This document shows positions 1 to 12,700 of a stretch of DNA of 64,000 nucleotides, piece after piece. The position numbers were made by a program, and so were the translations under genes. The stretch spans positions 17,255,665 through 17,319,664 of the forward strand of contig OX359280.1 of NCBI GenBank assembly GCA_947179155.2, given 5' to 3'. Origin of the DNA: Hedera helix (Eukaryota; Streptophyta; Magnoliopsida; Apiales; Araliaceae). Positions within the stretch are counted from its first letter, which is position 1; each line of letters starts with the position of its first letter. The notes beneath the pieces are model-generated. The model had not been told where the DNA came from and ran no database searches. It worked only from the letters and a program-made list of their open reading frames with translations.

Positions 1-408
1 CAAGAATAGATAGAGTATTTCATAATTATCTACATCTAAGGAGTTAGAGAGAGAGAGAAAATTAGGGCTAGTCACCCATTATTTGGAGAAATTAAAATAC
101 ACTTCTTTAATTCATAGATCTCTTGGTGGATCACTTTTAGAGGCTTCACACTTGGGGAGCTGACATTGATCTGTGGAATCTAATCGGTGAATTTGAAGAA
201 GAACGTGAAGGATTAAAGGGAGTTGAACTTGTACCTATGGAAGCTTGATTCTACAAAGGTATAAATCTTTTATCATTCATCAATTAATAATTATCACATA
301 AGAAAGATCTTGGTTATTGGTTTGCAAAATTTTAAAATATAATTTTGTTTACTTCCGTTGCGCTATTATAATTTGATTGTATGTATGCCATATTTTTGTA
401 AACCAACA
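1..408 (+). mobile_element. 3-prime part of a copia-like LTR
   Basis: The segment has the layout of the downstream end of a Ty1/copia LTR: a leader-like stretch, then a phrase of the type CTTCCGTTGCGCTATTAT near 353-368, ending in ACCAACA at 402-408. No primer-binding site follows, so this would be a 3-prime or solo LTR. Its left end is outside the window. The sequence to the right belongs to another LTR family. The assignment rests on recognition of the terminal pattern only. Confidence 0.35.
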
Positions 409-3400
409 CGTACAACCTTTACTAATACATAACTGACATAGTTCAACTATTAATATAAAAGTTGAATTACACGACTAGCTTAAGAATTCATCATTCTTCA
501 ACCTTTTCATTTCCTTTGTCTTTGTCGGATCCACCGAACTTCTTGGGTTTAACTGTAAAATTTGTTAAGCAAGGGTGAACAACTAGATGCTCAGCAAGTA
601 TATAACGTACAATGAATAAGAATTCAAATAAAGGATCATTTTTGAAACTTCAACTCATTAATGAGGAAGCAATAGATATAATGAAACAATTCCAATAAAT
701 GAAGAGTTTTAGCTTTCATACTGAGAGGTCATTATAGACCATGAACTTTGTAAGGAATTAACAGTATTTCACTGAATTACCTCTAGAGTGTACATTAATC
801 ACAAAGATTAATTTTCACTCTCTACAAGTACTTAAGGTGATCAACCTGGCATACCATATGTTATGCATAACATTTAAACATTGCTCGCAAAGTCGATCTC
901 CCGACAAATAATACCCCTTTTATAAAGGTTGTTCATCTCAGTCTCATCATAAGAGTTCGCACCAATGTAATTAGTTTGGATTAACTTTCAAGGAGTTATA
1001 TCCATTCGATAAATCATTTAACATCTGTCTAGTCGAAATAAATGGAATAAATTTACTTCTTAAACTTCATGAATAATAGAAAAATTTTGCGTCAATCTAG
1101 AATAATCTTTCGAATGTACGTCAGTGCGAATAATATTCATCATCCATATGGAATAATTTTCAAGAATATTTCGATCAAGAATTTGCATAATATCATATTT
1201 GAGTAGGTTCAGGATACTTGCTTGAACCACCGTATAATATTAGTTCAAAATTCTCGTCATTTGGTTAACCTATAAATTTACCTACCAATTAGTCAGTATC
1301 GGATTTCACATACCAACTTAATTCGACTCACACTTTAGTATATATTTATTTCATTCATCACTACATCTGAATCCTATAAATAAAATCATCTTTATTTTAT
1401 TTGTTTACTCTTTATTTATTATTTATTTTATTTTATTTTATTTGTTCAATCTTTATTTATTCATTTATTTTAATACATCTTCACAATTAAAATCTACAAA
1501 TAAAATAAATTTTATTATTGTATTTGTTTATACTTCATCTATTTCCATTTACCTTCACAATCTAAATTCACAAATATAATAATCTTTATTATTATTTTAT
1601 TGGTTTATGCTTTATTTATTCATCCATTTTAATTTATATTCAAAAATAAAATCATCTTTATTATTATTTTATTTATTTATTATTTATTCATTACATTCTC
1701 TATTTTATCTTATTATTATTTATTTTATTTTATTTATGAGAATTTATCTTTTTTCTCTAAAAAGTTCGACTCGACCCAGTTTGCGACCTGGTCAACTGAG
1801 TTTTCGGAATAGCGCTCTGGTGCTGCAAAAACACCTAGGGGTAGCGTCCCGACGATGGCCTCTAGAATATGTTGCTCTTATTTTTCAGTATTTTTCAATT
1901 TTATCGGTTTTGATCATTTTTGTTCTAAAGGCTTATAACTTGATCTTCTTACATTCAAATGAGTTCAAATTTAGTTTACAACTAGTTGATTACATGCTTA
2001 CCATAATCCAAGGGTTTCACACTTGATCAAACATGTTAATTAGTCAAAACATAAATCAATTTTTTTAGGGTTTACATTAAAATACTATTTACTAGAAAAA
2101 TTACTATAAATTTATTTTAATTCATTTTTCTTCTGTTTTACTTGGATTATCTTCGTTTCTTTTAGATTTACAACATATAATTCATAGATCTTAAAAACAA
2201 CACACACATCTTGGCTTACATTATTTCGAAAATCATATTAGCACTTGTTTTAGCGATGTTTCATGGTTATGTTCATACCTATTGCATTTTTAAGCACAAA
2301 AAACATACCTAGCATAAAAACTCTTTCATAAACCCATCCTTATACCTTCAGATCCTTCATGATTATATAACACACAAACCTCCCATAACCAAACATGCAT
2401 ATATACTATGCTACAACATAAAAATTAACAAGTTAGGGTTAAGGAAACTTTTAAACCTTATAGTAGACTTGTTTGAGGATCTTCTCTTGTTAGACTTGCT
2501 AAACTCTTCCTTGCTAGACTCCTTCTCCTCCTTGCTCCATAAAGAACTCCCACACTTAGAAATTTCTCTCAAGCTTTCTCTCTAACTCTTCTTTAGCTCG
2601 CACTTGGTAATTTGTTAAAAATGAAATCAACCTTGTTACTTTCACTTAAGGTCTCCTATTTATACGAGGATTTCTTATACTCTATACATCTATATATACA
2701 TGTATATATGTATAACATACTCCCATCTTTTAGGCCTTCATGATGAGCTATAAGGATTAGGTCACCTAATCCCTTATTTAAAGAAAAAGAAACATGGCAT
2801 GGGGGATACTTATAATTTTCTATTACATGACTTGTAAAACACATGTTACACGTGTGTTTGGGGAATAGGGAGAGGGAGTGGCTATATGTATATCTTCCAA
2901 CATTACGAACATTACACATTGGACTATACATTTGGGCTAACCAATTTAATTTCCACAATGGCTTCTAATTTAATTCTCTTGGGCCATACTATAAGTATCC
3001 TCATTGGGCTAATTTAATTTTCTTACAAGCCTTAACCAATTAGGCTTATATTAACTTTACCTTGGGCTTAGGTTTTCTAGTACCTTAATATTACATTGGG
3101 CCTCAATTCATTTTAATGACATTACATGTAATACTCGCATTAGACTTATTTTAATTACCCTCGTTGGACTAATACGTGGACATAACACTTGGGGCTAATT
3201 CATTAATTACACAATCTCATTTCTTATACTTCTCATGAGGTTTAGTTTATAATTCAACTTAGGCCTCTTACCTTATCATATAATACCATCATTCAAGCTT
3301 TGCTAATTCATGACTCAAGCTTTTAATCTCTTAATTACTCATTCTCTTCATATATATATATTCACACACAATTAATCATCCCAATTGCACAAAGATTTTT

Positions 3401-3459
3401 TTTAATTAATTTTTATTTCATTAATAATAATAATATTACATGATTTCTTGGTTATTATA
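409..3459 (-). mobile_element. Decayed long LTR, minus orientation (same superfamily as 55345-58962)
   Basis: Collinear on the displayed strand with the solo LTR at 55345-58962. Shared blocks are an AGCAAGGGTGA...GCTCAGCAAGT block at 568-599, TGCATAACATTTA near 863, a CCCGACAAATAA phrase near 900, TTGTTCATCTCAGTC near 930, TGTCTAGTCGAAA near 1026, a long AT-rich part, a GC-rich patch near 1765-1860 and a CATAACTT-like block near 1930. It ends near 3459 in a TTATTATA that resembles a decayed LTR start read in reverse. No coding capacity is convincing; short open frames here are chance. Boundaries are approximate. Confidence 0.5.
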
Positions 3460-5774
3460 GTTGTTCATCTCAGTCTTATTATTAAAGCCTGGACTAAAAC
3501 AATTTGGATTGAATGAAACTTTAATTAACTTCAAAGAATTTATCATTTCATAGCAAAGGTGTTTAGTCGAAACAAATGGCATCAACTCATATCTTTAAAC
3601 AATTCAAAATAGAACAATTAATTTCAAAGGCATCGAAGTGCGAAAGCTTTCGTATAAATCAAACTTGAACAATTTAATAAACTAACATATCTAGAGAACT
3701 TGCACAACTATCAAAAAATTGCGTAAGTTTAGAACTTGCCTATACTCGATACACTTTCCTCGTTTACGTTATTAACTTCCTCCAAATGGTTACCCACAAT
3801 ATCTATAAGAATTTATTTAATTAACTTAATCATTATTTAATAATAATTAATGTTAGTACGCGACCGTAACTTACTCGGTAATTATTTCTTTAATGCTAAT
3901 TCAACCTTACGCGTCACTTCACGTCATTATAGTAATATTAACATAAAAATTTTCATATTACTCTTACTTAGTCTTATACGTCACCTTTCATCATGTATTA
4001 GTTGATAAAATTATATTATATAATTTTCAACTTATCTTTAATTAACTTTCTTAAATTTTTAACTCAATTTTTATTTATTAAAACTTTTTAACTATTTTAT
4101 TATTTTCTTCCTCCTGGCTCCACTTAGTTAATTTTATTTCACACGTAAAATAATGTTTTTCTTAATTTTTCAGCATCATATACTGTTTTTAAAAGGGTCA
4201 TTTATTCTCAAAATTGTAACATTTTTCATAATTCGAGATTTAATCCAAAAATTATAAAATTTATACAGTAACTACTTCATAATAGAGAGTACTTCCAGTA
4301 AACATTTCTGCCTCATCGGAGTTGTACAACTCCCAGTTACATCAGTTTTAATTTTTTAAACCCTAAATTTCGATTGACCATATCTCACTTATCCGAAGTT
4401 AGATAGAGCTCATTTTCGAACAGCTGCTACGTTATATCATTTATTTTCAGAATCCAAAAGACCTGATTTTATAACACAAGTTAAGTCTCTAAAAATAGCC
4501 TCGAAAAAACTACGCCAAGAGTTTTTTTGTTACAATTTTTTTTTTCTAATTTTTCTTACTTTACTAGAAATCCGCCATAAATAGCCATTAACATATTTTA
4601 CTTCCGCTCCACTTGGTTTATTTTCATAACTCATAAACGCATCTAATACCACTGACGGATCTAAAAAATAAGTTATTGATAATGAGTTATGTCTTTTTGA
4701 AATCAGTGTAAACGAGGATTTTTCCAACTTTTAATGTTCATGTTCTACTTTTCCTTTTCTTACTTTTTCATGCATCTATTAACATGTTTACCACATAAAC
4801 CTCAACATATACACCTTATAACTTCAAATCCACCAACAAACAACAAGCTCCAACAACAAATATGCTCAAACATAATTTAAATCAAAGTTTTAAAGTTAAA
4901 AAACTTTTAAACCTTTTTGTTGATTGATGATTCTTCTTCGTCTTCATTTTCTTGCTAGATGAACTTTGCTAAGTTTCCTTCTTTTCTTCCTCACCAACCT
5001 GAAAGGCTCTCTTCCTCTCTATTTTCCCTCTATCTCTCTATTCTATCTTAACTTCTTACTTGGTGAAATGGAATGAAGGATGCAAAAGTGTTGGCAAATG
5101 AAATTGATGAGTTATTTATAGAGGGCTTGGCCAAACCTACAAGTAGGTATCTCTTTGGTTGGTTTTCTCATGGTCAACTCCTTTATCTTTCATTTCTCCT
5201 ACACAGGCCCCACAAATTTAGCCTTAATCACCCAATTAATTAAGCTACAAGGTTTAATACTAATTAACCTAGATTACTATACATTGGATTTGATTGAAAG
5301 TGATTGGGAGAGTGGTTATAAATGGTTGAAGACTTTCTTTTTCTTTTTTCTCTTTTATTGCATCATGCATTATCTCATGGCTTAGTTGATCCATTTTGCC
5401 CAATACTTGAATATGATTTGGGCTCATGCTTGGGCTCTTAGTTTGGGCCTTAATTACTCATTGAACTTTTGGTTGGTTCCTTGATTTGGGCATTTAATTA
5501 TCTCTTAAAGCTTGCAAGTAACTTTCATAGTTAGAAAATTCAGTTATTGGTTGTTTATTACTTATTCATTTCCTTTATTTAGTCCACTTTGTTTGACTAT
5601 TATTTTCTTTGCTTCTTATTTCTTTTCTTCATTAGCACTAGTTTACTTACTTTAGTAACATACTAACACTTTACCTTTCCCTACTAGTTAAGTATATTAA
5701 TATACCACTACTTTCGTATACATATAATTCATACATTCATTCTTCATAAATATTATTTTAAGAAAATTATAACA
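3460..5774 (-). mobile_element. Second, truncated LTR of the same superfamily
   Basis: It opens directly with the TTGTTCATCTCAGTC block also seen near 930, so the first ~500 bp of the LTR are missing. The same order of blocks follows: TTTAGTCGAAA at about 3569, an AT-rich stretch, a CATATCTCACTTATC block near 4379, and a promoter-like region near 5090-5130. It ends in TTATAACA at 5767-5774, which reversed gives the TG start expected of an LTR. Abutting partial LTRs suggest insertion of one into another followed by deletion. No target duplication was found. Confidence 0.45.
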
Positions 5775-6011
5775 AGTTCACCTAAACTAGTTTACATAAA
5801 AATTTCTATACATATTTCTTTTATAAAAATTTCATTGATAACATTTAAATTTACATTGAATTTTCATTTCCTCATCCGAAGAGTTCAAAATATTACAAGA
5901 ACTCTCTAATATAGTATATTTTGTATTTAGTTATTTGATGATTGTTGATTTAATTTTTTTATTTAATTGTTAATTTATTTTTAGTTCAAATTGCTTAAAC
6001 CGATCGATTTA

Positions 6012-6131
6012 ATAGATAATCGAATAAGACAATAATCCATTATAGAATAAAAGTTTAAATAATTTTAATTTATAGATAATCGAATAAGACGATAATCCAT
6101 TATAGAATAAAAGTTTAAATAATTTTAATTT
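6012..6131. repeat. 60-bp tandem duplication upstream of DRIP
   Basis: Two head-to-tail 60-bp units (6012-6071, 6072-6131) differ at one position near the middle (A/G). The unit is AT-rich and non-coding. It lies about 210 bp upstream of the likely TATA box of the DRIP gene. The near-identity points to a recent duplication. Confidence 0.85.
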
Positions 6132-6340
6132 TTAATAACTGTCTTAAATGATTTAATTATTTTTTTAAAATATTAAACTGACCAAAATCGACCGTGTATA
6201 CCACTGCATGAATCCACTAAATCGTTGGCGGGTTGGGCAGGTGTGGGCGTCCTGACATGAATGTGTAACTTCTAATTCTCATCATACGACGCCGTTCCTT
6301 CTATCAGCAGTCCATTAACTTTTATTTCCATTTTCTTTTG

Positions 6341-6728
6341 TATAAAAAAAGCATTTTGGGCAAAATGGTGTCCCAACTTTGAACACTACGCACGCACGCA
6401 CGCACGCACGCATGCAAATCCTTCCGCTGTGCTTCATGCTCTGCACTCTCGTTGAAACTTGAAAACTCTTTTGTCTCACTTCCGCAATCCTCCATCCGAT
6501 CTGCCCACCACTGTCTTTCTCCCCAAAATCTAAACAAGACCCACGTAAATTTCTTGCAAAAAATCCAAACCCGTATTCTAATTTCAGCTTAAAATCCATC
6601 ACAATTCTGCTCCAATCAACAGATCTATACCTCCTATTTTCACCCACTAAACCAAATATCAAATAGGAATTTTCCCAAATGCATGATTCGTTGTTGAATA
6701 CAATATAGAGAGAGAAAGAGAGGGAGAA
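6341..6728 (+). promoter_or_regulatory. DRIP core promoter and 5-prime leader
   Basis: A TATA-like TATAAAA at 6341-6347 is the best core promoter candidate for the gene starting at 6729. The stretch to the ATG would be a leader of about 350 nt. It holds an (ACGC)n microsatellite (about 6388-6411), two short upstream ORFs (6412-6462, 16 codons plus stop; 6679-6708, 9 codons plus stop) and a GA-rich tract directly before the start codon. The transcription start is inferred from the TATA position only, so the upstream ORFs are conditional on it. Confidence 0.5.
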
Positions 6729-9700
6729 ATGAAGAACCAGATGGTGAAAGTAAGGAGGGAGAAGCTCAAGGCATGCATGAGATGCCCTCTTTGTAACAAG
6801 CTCATGAAGGAAGCCACCACTATATCTCTTTGCCTTCATACGTGTTAGTTACTCTGTTTCATTGTTTACTAAGTGTTCTTTCTGATTTCATTTGCTATTT
6901 TTGTTGAGGGATAGGAGTTGTATTGCATTTCTCAATTAGGATTGTACTACTTGTTAGCCTTTTCTCGGATTTGGGTTTATGTTACTTTTTGAATTAGCAT
7001 TCTAAATTGGGCTTATGCTCGATGGCTTTTTTTGATAGCCTATTTGCTGATGTATTATCTGTGGTGCTTCTGAGTTGGGTTGTTCTTACTCAGGAATTTT
7101 GATCTGGGTCTATGTTACTTTAATTATGGATTATAAGTTACTTTGCAGAAATGAACCGTGTTTGAGTTGTATCTACACGTTCTTTTGCTAGGTATCTATC
7201 GAATTTGTATGGATCTTGCTAGCTTCAGCTTTCAAAAATGTTCATATTGGGATGCCAAAATACTGCATCTTTTTTGTATTTCAAGGATCTGAAGTTATAC
7301 ACTTATCCTTTTTCGTAAAGGAATGAACTTTTGTTTTTACTGTCAAGATGAGTATGTTTTCTAATATCCAGTGAAGTTGTATATCATGAAATAAAGTTTG
7401 TGTTTGATGGATGAATTGATCATTGTACAGCCACATAAGTAGTTGTGTTTAAAGTGAATGAGCTCTTTTTTGCTCTACCTCGTATAGATTGTAATGATTC
7501 TTTCTTTCTTACATAGGCCAACAACGAATTCTCTATCTAGTGGTACTAGTTCCGATAGATAGTTTTCCTAATTGGATAGCGAAAGCATGTGATTGTGCCT
7601 TTTCTCTTGAATACTTTAAACACTTTAAGTATGATAAGAGTTGCATATACTGATTCTGATGTTTATGGCTGTAAATCATAATATCATTGTCATGGGTATA
7701 ACCACTGGCAGCCCATTGAAATTATATTGAACGAATATGATATTTTTCGTTTGAAATTATACTGAACGAATATGATATTTTTTGTTTTTATATATTTCAT
7801 GTTTTTCCTTTCAACATGCTTTCTGGTTCTTCCGTCTATATTCTTTACCCGTTTTTCCATCTAAGTGGTAGTACAATCTAGTTTGAACTTAAGGGATATG
7901 CTATCTTCTTCTAAGTTCTAATAGAATGTTTCTAGCAGGGTTCAAAAAAGCAGCAGGCAGACCACAATGGTGAAGTGGGGGTGCCTGTCGCCTAGGCTAC
8001 CTAGGTGGTTTATTTATCTATCTTTTTATTGATATTTATTTATACTATAAAAAGCATATATTAAATGTAAGGATCAGACATTTTATATGAAATAATGCCA
8101 AAAAACAATCTTATAAAACACAACAAATTCATTTCAAGAATTGTAGAGCTTCAAGGCCTACATTAATCAATGCGGGAGAGGATTCATTCCTGCCTAGATG
8201 GGGGCTAGAAGGAATTTAAAATTACTGGTTTCCAGTGTAAACTGCCTTTGTTTAGTTTGGCACCTATTTCTTTTTTGAGTTTTAAGAAATCTGTGTCAGC
8301 AGATGCACTTTAGTGGATAATGCCTATGCGTTTGTGAAAATTAATTTATGCTTTTTACATTTTGTCTGAAAATTGTATCCTCTAGCCTCTAATGGGAAGG
8401 TAGCACTACTGTCTTAGCCAAACCTACTAGGCTGTTTCCAGACATGATTCATGCTTGTTTTATATACAAATTTATTTGGTTGTGGGAGAAATATATGTTG
8501 TATTACACTAATGACTAATCTGACAGGTTCCTATGTAGGTGCAAGTCAGCATCTTGTTTTGCTTCAAATTCACAATTAGTTCCTTAACCAAAATCATTTT
8601 TCTGTTGATTACTCTTAACTCTTCTCGCATCTGAACTTTGTTTGACCTGAATATTCTGCAAATTATGGAATTTTTTAATGCAAATTCTTCTCAAATTTGT
8701 GCAATGTCTTAGTCAGCATGTTAAAATATTCCCGAAAACTTGTGAGAGTTGCTTCTACCCCCATTAGGGAGGTGTTAAGTAAATTACTTGTGTTGTAAAA
8801 CTGTTACTCTTGTAGAGCTGTTTTTAAATTGATTACAAATTTCCAAGAAAAATGATTTTCATTGCAAGAAATGCTGCAAAGCCGAAACTTTTTTAGAATT
8901 CTGAACTATGTACAAGCGCTCACAAAGAATGCTTTTTGTTCAGTTTTTAGCTGGGATCTGAGCCCAAAATGTTTTCATGGTTTGCTAAATGTTCTGGAAA
9001 GTTAAAGCAATGATTGGGTACTTTCATCTTTGAAAACTGAATGAAGGACTGGCTAATGGTTTTTGAGAGAGAGAGAGAGGGAGTGATTTCTTTTTGCTTG
9101 GTATTTCTATTTTCTTTTATGATTGCCAATAGGAATATCAATAACTAGGAAATGAAGTACATTGAGCAGCTTTTGGAAGGTTACGAGAGGCATAATCCTT
9201 GTGGTACCTTATCAATTTAACAAAGAGTGAAATTGCTAAGTTGTAACAACATATTAAACTCAAGCAAGACACTTAGGATTGTCCAAATTTTCAAATTTGA
9301 GATAGCATGCAGACTGTTTGAGAAGAATAGCACATTGTAATACTTCCAGAGCACATTAAAGGTAGGAAACAAAAATTGTTGAGCTGGAGAGGAAGCCTCC
9401 TTTAAATTGTTGCTACTTCAAATGGTTTTACATCATAGACAGCCTATACACTGCATCATAGACAGCCTATACACTGCATCTCTGCTTTAGGCGGACTATT
9501 CTTCCAGGCTGCATATCCACCTGCTAGTATAGCAAATGGGTTTCTTAGACTGGATTTACTTTTTGTGATTCTAGGGATTTATTAAAGCAGAAGAGAATCT
9601 GGGATATGTGTGACTGATTATGTGGTGGAGACTTTGTTTTAGATTTTTTGGGGTTGGAACATTGGCACTTGGATAGTTCTTTGACTGATTAGGTGTTTTA

Positions 9701-12700
9701 TTTTGGGCCCCGCATTGTATTGAATTTTGCTTGTGCAGATTGGATTTGTTTGTTCCGTCTTTCTTTGGGTTTTGCAACCTTGGTGCTATGAATAATAAGC
9801 TCTTGAAAAAGAGCTATTTGGATTTTTAGATGATATATTTAACTTCTCAATTCAAGTGGAATTTGCATTGCTCGTATGTGATTTATATGATGAAGAATTT
9901 TACACTGGCAGACGTTTTTAAGTTGAAGCATGAACTCCTTTTTGAGGTTCTTAATTTCCTAGTCTAAAATTCTGGTTTATGTTTTTTTATTGTTGATAGC
10001 ATGATGATATTCAATGTGAATTTAAAAGTATTCTAATAGATTATTTTCTTTTTAAATCTAAAAATTAATGTTCAATGTGAATGTAATTTACCTCTCTCTT
10101 TCTGAAGACTTCCACAGGTGGTTAGGTCTTATTGTAGTATGATATTTCTTCTTTTAGTTGATAAATAAATTTTAGGGATCAATTCCGTGTTTAAGAAGAT
10201 AAAAATGTAACCTCAACTAATTCAATTTATCTTCATTCAACTGGTAACTTTGAATTTTAAATATTCACCCAGTTTGCAGGAAGTGTATATACAAAAAGCT
10301 CTCTGATGAGGAGACGGATTTCTGTCCCATATGTTATACTGATCTGGGCTGCATTCCTGTTGAAAAACTCAGGTGAGTCTCGTATAAGCATTACTAAGCC
10401 TCAATTTTCATTTTTCTTTCTCTCTCTGGGTTCTGTAATCTGACCTCATGTATTTAGTTAACTTTTTACCATGATATTACATATAAATTTCTTGTATATA
10501 CATAGTTTTGTAATTGTTTCACTCAAAATTTCTACTGCTAACCTATTATTATGCTGATAGATATTAGCATTCAATACTGATCAGATATATCCTTGATGCT
10601 TAAACTATTTGCTGTACATATTCAATCATGGTAATTTACTATCACCTAGAAGCATAATATTCATCTTTTCCCTCCTACTTTCTTCTCTAAATAAATGACA
10701 AAGCCTTAAGTTTAGTGGCAGTTGTCCGTTTAGAGTTTTCATTTGAAGAACTGTTGCATTTATATTGGCCTTGATTTTGTAACACCAGTGGCTTATGTTT
10801 TTGTCTATATACATTTAGTTTTCCTGCCAAATGACAAATTGCAGGCCAGACCATAACTTACAAGATTTAAGGGCCAAAATATTTCCTTCTAAAAGAGAAA
10901 AGATCAATACATCTGAAGTTATGGCTTCAAATTTGCTGCCACTTAAAAGGAAGGAGAGGTCTCTATCGTCCTTAGTGGTCAGTACCCCAAAAATATCAAT
11001 TCAGGCTGGATTGACTGGGAAGAGGTCAAAACCTGCCGGAAGAAAGGCGGCTACGTCTTTACGAGGATCAAGTTTTACCATGAAGGAGTTGATTAAGAAA
11101 GAGGAAGGTCCTATAGAGGATTTGCCAGAGAGTTCACGATCACCTGAGACTCTAAATGAAATTGTTCAAAATAGAAGACAGGTAAAGGAGGCAAAATTGG
11201 ATCCTTGAGCTTGAATGACTTTCAATGCGCTCAAGGTTGCCACAAACTAGTACTTGTTGGAAATTATGCTTCCAGTTGTAACTTTGTTTATTTATATCTA
11301 TTTGTAGAACTCTTTATCAACTGAGCCTCTTCACAAGCAGATATCTAAAAGAGATTTAGAGGCTGATGCAGAACCTTGGGGGGGCAACGTTGATTTATGG
11401 AAGCCCTTAAACTGTCTCGTTGAAGCTGCAAACAGAACCAAAGCCTTTAAAGTGAACTCGCAAAGCTCCTGTCCTGCGAAACCCGAGCCGCTTAATGCTC
11501 ATGACTGTGAAATACATCTGCCTAAGAGCAAAGTTAAGGAGAGTGGACATATGTCAAAATTTGACGATAAAGATTTAACGACCATGATTCCCGGACCATA
11601 TAAACGTAAAAGATTGCGTGTACTTGGTCGAAAAAGAGCAGCTGAGGGGTTGTCTGATTTATCGCAGGCTGTGCTTGATGCTACCGTGTCTAAGCGAAGT
11701 AGGAGAAATAGTCCAATTTGGTTCTCATTGGTTGCCGCAGAGGATCAGTAAGACTGCATTTTATAGAAAAAGTTATTATGACTTTATTTCCTTGGTAGTT
11801 TGATCTTTTAATTGTTGTTTAGATTTGTTTTCTTCTAATGGTCTCAGGGGAGGAGATATTCCGTTGCCACAGATATCTACGTGCTACTTGAGGATAAAGT
11901 TAGTTTTCTGATCCTAAATCTAATCTTTTGCTTTTGGCAGTGTCATGTTACATTTTTTAAATTTTTGGTGGCTTTTTTCGATGGTATTCTGCTTCTATTC
12001 TATACTGTTATTTCCTCTGGTCATGTATCAAATTATTAGCTTTGGTTAGTGCTGTCTTATTATATATAGTATTCTGGTAAATGATTTTTAACTCAATATG
12101 ACAATGGAAAAGTGAACTTTACAACATTGTATGCCACTCTTTGTCTCACCCAACCCCCTATAGATACTGGTAGAAGGGTGTGGAATACTTATAAACGTTA
12201 TGTGGAAGTATAATCCAGGTAAGAAACTCACTATTAGGTTGTCAGATCATACATCAATATTCAATAGTTTTCTTATCTAGAAGCAGGAGCAATTTGCCAA
12301 ATCAACATAGTGCTTTTAGTGTGGTACTAATGTAGGACAATCGTGAGAAAGCACTATTCTACAAGCTAGGACATTTAAATTGATACAAATCATCAATGGA
12401 AGAATTTATAGGAGGATGTACTCGGTTTTTGGATTGACTAAAGAGGTTGGGGATGGGCAAAGTATGGGTACACTTCGCCAAGTCTATCCTTGGACTGTGA
12501 GCTGAAGTACTGAACCAGGAAAAATGTATTTTGAGTAATCAGGATCTTTTAGGTTACGAGGGGTTTAAGTTCAACATGAATAGGGATGGCTTGTTATCAT
12601 ATAATTTAAGGCTTGAAACTCACTTTTGACAAGGTGTGTCTGTATTCATGAGATGTGTACTTAATATACTCCTTCCATCCTCAAAAGGATATCTAAAAGT

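Noticed and set aside
6315..6839. 174-codon minus-strand frame over the DRIP leader and exon 1
   Set aside because: Antisense shadow; the plus strand encodes the RING start and the minus product has no domain.
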